Assembly (NCBI GenBank): GCA_016584305.1
Contig: JACEEZ010018548.1
Coordinates: 93,501-157,500 of the forward strand
Reading direction: 5' to 3'
From: Chionoecetes opilio
Lineage: Eukaryota; Arthropoda; Malacostraca; Decapoda; Majidae
Length of the DNA stretch: 64,000 nt
The position numbers were made by a program, and so were the translations under genes. Under the pieces are notes generated by a model. It saw only the letters and a list, made by a program, of their open reading frames with translations. It made no database searches and was not told the DNA's origin. Below are positions 59,705 through 64,000 of the stretch, in pieces. Each line of letters begins with the position of its first letter. Position 1 is the first letter of the stretch.

Positions 59705-60874
59705 TTATTTTTGGTGGATTAGGTGTTTTGAATGCATATTCAACATAATTAGGCAAAACATAAATGGGTCTGGACGATTACTATGTGATAGTGGACTTGC
59801 AATTCGTGAGTAATCCATGATAAATTGTCTGTAAAAACCACTGAGGCCCAAAAACCTTCTGAGGGCTTTGACATTCTTAGGTGTTGGAAAATTTATCATA
59901 GCATCTACCTTAGACGTTGTAGTATGCGAACCATTGGCATCCAAAACATGACCCAAGAAAGATATTTGTTTCTTCATGAATGAACATTTTGTTAGTTTTA
60001 CCTTCAAATTAGCATCTTTAAGTTTAGAAAGTACCCTGTCTAGTGTTCGTAGGTGAGAGTTCGTGTCTGGTGTACAAATAACTATGTCGTCCAGGAATTC
60101 AAAAACTGTATCTCCTAGTAATTCTGAGAAAACAGTGTTGATTAGATTTTGAAATGCTAGTGGTGCACCTGCTATTCCAAGTGGGAGTTTTTTGAAAGCG
60201 AAATGGCCTGAAGGAGTACTGAACGCCTCAAGGTCCTTAGATACCTCATCTAATGGGACCTGCCAGTATCCACTGACAAGGTCCAGTGTAGAGAACACTT
60301 TCTTACCAGGCCCTATGGACATCAGAATATCCTGCAATACAGGTAAAGGATACCTGGTAACTTGACAAACATCATTTAGGCGCCGATAGTCTACGACCGG
60401 ATGCCAATCGCCTGTTTTCTTAGGGATCAAAAATAATGGAAAATTCCATGGGCTGGTGGATGGTTCAATAACATCAACCTCTAACATTTTTTTAACCATG
60501 CCATCAAGTATAGACCTTTGTGAGTGGGGTAACCTATATGCTGCAATGTAGATAGGTTGTGTATCTGGTAGCAAAGGAATGTGATGAGTAATAAGGTTTG
60601 TCGTACCTAAAGAATCACCTTGTATGGCAATTGTGTCATGATTTGCAGTTAGTACTTGCAATAGTGCTTGCTTTGACTCTGGAAAATCTATATCCTCTAA
60701 GGAAGGACTGAGTGCATCCTGTACACACTGTGCATGATCAGTGGTAGGGTCTCCAGATGATAAAATGGGAACAACTGGCAAAGTCGCAATCAGACCCACG
60801 GCCGTTGGAGTGACTACGAAATCTGCTAAGTACGTTCCTGTGTGCAGCTTTTGAGTGCACGGTGGCTGATTCAA
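59705..60874 (-). pseudogene. Gypsy reverse transcriptase
   Basis: Fingers and palm are complete: VIEPSTSPWNFPLFLIPKKT, DYRRLNDVCQ, VFSTLDLVSGYWQVPLD (catalytic Asp), FKKLPLGIAGAPLAFQNLIN and FEFLDDIVIC (catalytic FLDD in place of the common YLDD or YMDD). LGHVLDANG and KNVKALRRFLGLSGFYRQFI follow. The true gypsy sequence ends at 59781; the last residues of this open frame (after SPLSHS) come from the inserted element. A frameshift near 60870 separates it from the upstream spacer frame. No stop lies inside the RT domain itself. Confidence 0.9.
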
Positions 60875-61505
60875 TGAAAATAGTCTTCACACGTACTGAT
60901 TCACTCAAACATATAGCCTCGCATTCATCATTCACACCGGCAAGTTTCAGAGATACCAAAAGGGATTCGCGACCGTTTAGTGAAACGTCTTCCACTAGAC
61001 AGCCACGATGCGTCTCAGAATCTTGCAAAGGACAGAGAACAATCGGGGTAGAACAGGAATCAGGTTCAGTGTTACACGGTGAATTTATTTCAACGTGAGC
61101 TGTCACCGCTGATGGCCGCTCGGGCACGCTAGTTAATTCATATACGTTAATTTCAGGAGCTTGCACTATTGCATAACTAAATGTAAGCACTGGGGAAGGA
61201 TTTTTGACTTCGGGTATATATGTTTCATAATACCGAATCCCATGTAAGTGTGGACAAACTTCAATGCATTCATCTCGCATCGTTGAAATACATATCAGGA
61301 GGTCAGCAGGGAATGATAATCCTTGTGAAATATGGAAACAGATAGGGGATGCAGGCGCTAATTCCTCAAATGTTAAGTTAAGCCATACCTTACCAATGAC
61401 AAGGAATTTCTTGCTATCTAAACCAGTTAGTTTGATTGACGGAGGTTCTAAGAATAGGACTGACTTCGTTTCCTTACGTAATGCATTTAGCGTATCTATG
61501 TCCAT
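60868..61505 (-). pseudogene. Gypsy pol spacer between protease and RT
   Basis: Open frame that starts MDIDTLNALRKETKSV, the segment following the protease active site. It continues through a region with no recognised motif (FEELAPASPICFHISQGLSF) to VKTIFIESA, where the frame shifts into the RT frame. Probably the C-terminal part of the protease plus a linker. Confidence 0.6.
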
Positions 61506-61712
61506 AATATTTGCTCCTGCACTTGTGCCATAAATGCAGTTAATTGCTTGTCCTTGTGTATGACAGGCACAGTGAGAACTTCGTACAAAGTAGATGTACC
61601 TATAAATACCTCGTCTAAGTTATCATCATTCGCAGTAATGTCACTACGAAGGTACCCTGTAAATGTTTGTTCAGTAGTATGAGCTGTAATGATAGGTTTA
61701 AACTTGTCTGGC
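61496..61712 (-). pseudogene. Gypsy protease N-terminal region, active site disrupted
   Basis: The frame reads PDKFKPIITAHTTEQTFTGY to LTAFMAQVQEQILWT and a stop. In the next frame the same DNA reads SAGANIMDIDTLNAL, resembling the D-T/S-G-A-x-I active-site loop of retropepsins, but with the Asp codon absent and a frameshift exactly there (about 61510). Upstream it continues across the inserted transposon into gag. Confidence 0.55.
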
Positions 61713-61720
61713 ATGGGTAA

Positions 61721-62031
61721 TAGGGTACGCCGTAGGTCCAATGAAAAGTGAAATATAGATTATTTCGAATTTGGCAGGGTGTTTTCTTATGTAAAATTGA
61801 ATTGTAAGGGTGGTTTGTCCGCTTCAACTTTTTGGTTTGAGCACTTCTTGCTATGCAAAAATGGACTTATATATTTATATGCTAAACATAGCTTAAAGTG
61901 CGATTTTGCATAGTAAGAATTGCTCAAATGCAAAAATGGAACCAGATAAAATCGTCTTAGAATTCCATTTTACATAGGAAATTGGCATGCCAAAGTTGAC
62001 AAAAAGAATTTCTGTTATACGGCGTACCCTA
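61721..62031. mobile_element. 311-bp MITE-like 5' part of the composite
   Basis: It has both terminal repeats in inverted orientation (TAGGGTACGCCGTA ... TACGGCGTACCCTA). Its right 137 bp match the 3' end of the autonomous body. No coding. Confidence 0.75.
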
Positions 62032-62033
62032 AC

Positions 62034-63390
62034 CAGGGTACCAAAATAGTTGGATTGGGTTACGATGGGAGGAAGGACAAGACCAGGGCGATGGTGCCCG
62101 ACAGCTATGGGAAACTGCACCCAAGGTTGATCAGGGAGGAGCATGTGTCAGTGACAGAGGAGCCATCTGGAAGGTACCTTTGGCACTTTGTACCAGAGGA
62201 CCCGGTGCCACCTGAGAAGCCTGCGTTCAAGGTGGCTCAGGCTCTCTATGATCTGCTGGTGACATACGACTCCACCGACTCACTGATCGTACTGCAAGGT
62301 GACTCAACTAGGGCCAACACGGGGTGGAAGGGTGGTACACGCCCATTTGGAGAAGATGCTGGGACGCAATTTCTTCTGGAGTATATGCGTGTTGCACACA
62401 AACGAGTTGCCCCTGTGCCACCTTATCACCAGCATCGACGGGCCTACCTCATCTGACACTGGCTTCACGGGTCCAGTGTGCAGTCTGCTGTCCAGCGTGA
62501 ATGAGATGCAGTACAACGCAGAGTTCAGAGGAGAGCCAGGCGGTGAAGATTTCACGGAGATACCGGAGTATATCCTGGTCAACATGTCCACTGACCAGCA
62601 GGTCTCCTACCAGCTGGTCCAGGCTGTGAAGCGGGGCGTTCTCCCGTCCGAGCTGCAGGAGATCAAGTGGGGCAAGGTGTCCCACTCCAGATGGCTCACC
62701 ACAGCCCAGTCGCTCGTGTACATGTGGACCAGAAAGCATGGACTGACTGGCAAAGAACTGAACACCCTGGAAATCCTAGTCAAGTACTGCCTGCAGGTGT
62801 ACTTCAAACTCTACTACGACATCAAGGTTCACCACAGACTAGAGGACGGCCCCAAGCACATCCTCACGCAGCTCAGAGTGATGAGGTCGCAGCCCAAGAA
62901 GGTCCAAACAGTTGTGACCTTCTACGTGCGGACAGGAGCATTGTTCGCACACTCAGAATGTGTCCTCCTCTCGCTGATGGCGAGTCAGAGTGAGGACGAC
63001 CGCAGGTTCGCCGTGACCCAGATTTTGAAGCTGAGGGCTGGCGAGGAGTATGGGGACACCAGTGTAAGACCTCGCATCACACCCAAGCTGAACTTGTCAG
63101 CCACCAGCTTGCAGACACTGATCAGCTGGCAGCCTGGCCAGGTGCACGAGCCGGCATTCACCTGTTCACTGTCCGGGAATCAGATCCAGGAGATCCTTGT
63201 CAAGCCGTACGAGGTTCCAGAGTTCTCTATCCACACTCAGAGCACCGAAAGAGTCGTGAAGCAGGTGACAGAGGCTGCGGCAGCAGTGGTGGGGCAGCAG
63301 GCCAGAAACGGGTTCATCCGGGATCGGGCCCACCACCGGGAGACCATGCCCTGCTTCAGGTCTAAGAAGGACATGATGGACACGTTCTAG
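62034..63390 (+). pseudogene. RNase H-like transposase, one frameshift
   Basis: Coding similarity begins at about 62034 (TKIVGLGYDGRKDKTRAMV) without a start codon, so a 5' exon is missing. LIVLQGDSTRANTGW follows, with a likely catalytic Asp. A one-base frameshift near 62332 moves to the frame HLEKMLGRNFFWSICVLHTN + ELPL. Then come SHSRWLTTAQSLVYMW and IHTQSTERVVKQVTEAAAAV, and the end RDRAHHRETMPCFRSKKDMM, with TAG at 63388. These blocks belong to a family that is common and unnamed in arthropod and other invertebrate genomes. The 'D.T..NTG' and 'LH.NELP' pair resembles the DD pair of RNase H-fold transposases. The C-terminal T(Q/E).ERxVK block resembles a transposase dimerisation motif. 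Superfamily uncertain. Confidence 0.65.
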
Positions 63391-63703
63391 GCCAACGTAG
63401 AGGCTGTGACACTGTGATGTAGTGCCTGATGAACCAACTGATCAGAAAGAGCTTACCACGCTAGTAATTTGGAACTCATATTGGTGCATGATGCAATACA
63501 CAGGACCAACCGGACACTGCGTACTCATTTAAGCATTATTCGATAAGGGTGCAATATAAAAGTGCGATTTTGCATAGTAAGAATTGCTCAAATGCAAAAA
63601 TGGAATAAGATAAAATCGTCTTAGAATTCCATTTTACATAGGAAATTGGCATGCCAAAGTTGAAAAAAAGATATTTTGTTATACGGCGTACCCTAATGGG
63701 TAA

Positions 63704-64000
63704 AGGAAAAAATTGCCTTTCTGTGGTAACTTCTTGTGAAGGCTGCGTTATTTTCTCATTGTGTGAGTTTGCAGGAGGGATGTGTGTTACGTATGGGCGT
63801 TGCGTACGGCGTCCATATCTTTCTCCGGCGGCGGGAAGGAATAAGTGTTGTTGCCTGTGTTGGAAATAACGGCACTCGTCAAAGTTATGACTCCAGGAAT
63901 TGTGATATACACAGTACTGTTTCTTGTAAATTACGTATCTATTGTAGTCTATTGATCTACAATGTGACAGAGTATGTCCTGGAACTTTACAAAATACAGA
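63704..64000 (-). pseudogene. Gypsy gag C-terminus with zinc knuckles
   Basis: The minus strand is open from the window edge to 63704 and joins the protease frame once the inserted transposon and one ATGGGTAA are removed. It includes CKVPGHTLSHC and, about 30 residues on, CVYHNSWSHNFDEC (C-x3-H-x6-H-x4-C-like), followed by RRTQRPYVTHIPP. These are nucleic-acid-binding knuckle-like motifs of a retroelement nucleocapsid. The beginning of gag and the 5' LTR lie outside. Confidence 0.7.

Larger units (their letters stand above)
61721..63695 (+). mobile_element. 1,975-bp composite DNA transposon in gypsy gag-pol
   Basis: Left terminal repeat TAGGGTACGCCGTA (61721-61734), right terminal repeat TACGGCGTACCCTA (63682-63695), and a perfect 8-bp duplication ATGGGTAA on both sides (61713-61720, 63696-63703). 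A third terminal-repeat copy lies inside at 62018-62031. The first 311 bp therefore look like a complete short element. The rest is the transposase body plus the 3' end. 61895-62031 and 63559-63695 are nearly identical direct copies. An 8-bp duplication and TAGGG ends fit hAT or a P-like superfamily. Confidence 0.85.

Overview
The window looks like animal nuclear DNA made almost entirely of nested, mostly broken transposable elements and long microsatellites. No bacterial-type gene layout, rRNA gene or convincing host gene is visible. Coding remnants are split by GT-AG introns, and long (ACT)n, (TA)n, (CT/AG)n and (CA/GT)n tracts occur throughout. CR1-, RTE- and I/Jockey-like LINEs, a Ty3/gypsy element, hAT and P-like transposons and tRNA-derived SINE-like pieces occur together. 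This mix is what I would expect from an arthropod, most likely a decapod crustacean. That assignment is inference from element types; no host gene confirms it.

Layout, left to right. 2.15-3.83 kb: minus-strand 3' end of a retroelement whose reverse transcriptase (RT) carries a C-terminal zinc finger and nuclease-like domain. 5.58-15.56 kb (+): a multi-exon P-element-like transposase gene with a THAP exon. Intron phases still match across seven junctions, but there are two in-frame stops. Its introns hold a PIF/Harbinger-like MITE, a 497-bp hAT MITE with a perfect 8-bp target duplication, and a nearly intact BED-finger hAT transposon. 15.8-17.1 kb: (TA)n tracts and an interspersed repeat with a 14-bp RFX-type palindrome. 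17.3-21.4 kb and 27.1-27.7 kb: several CR1-like LINE fragments. 22.3-23.25 kb: a long (CT)n tract followed by a foldback structure with about 217-bp arms. 27.7-32.5 kb: simple repeats and a 2.8-kb inverted composite of a repeated module plus minisatellite. 32.9-34.2 kb: a decayed RTE-like LINE. 36.4-46.8 kb: a minisatellite, then a large structure of nested inverted and direct repeats with very noisy sequence.

47.1-50.3 kb holds a LINE whose RT halves lie in opposite orientations and which is interrupted by a 605-bp solo LTR with a 4-bp target duplication. 51.2-52.7 kb (-) is a LINE RNase H region with one stop. 56.4-64.0 kb (-) is a Ty3/gypsy element (gag zinc knuckles, protease, RT, RNase H, integrase) that runs off the window. 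Two DNA elements have inserted into it. One is a 1.5-kb TA-target element loaded with microsatellites (58,263-59,778). The other is a 1,975-bp composite transposon with three terminal-repeat copies and an 8-bp target duplication (61,721-63,695). Both insertions can be removed on paper to recover an open gypsy frame, which fixes their ends to the base.

The window shows no genes working together in a host pathway. Its biology is the layering of mobile elements and their effect on one another.
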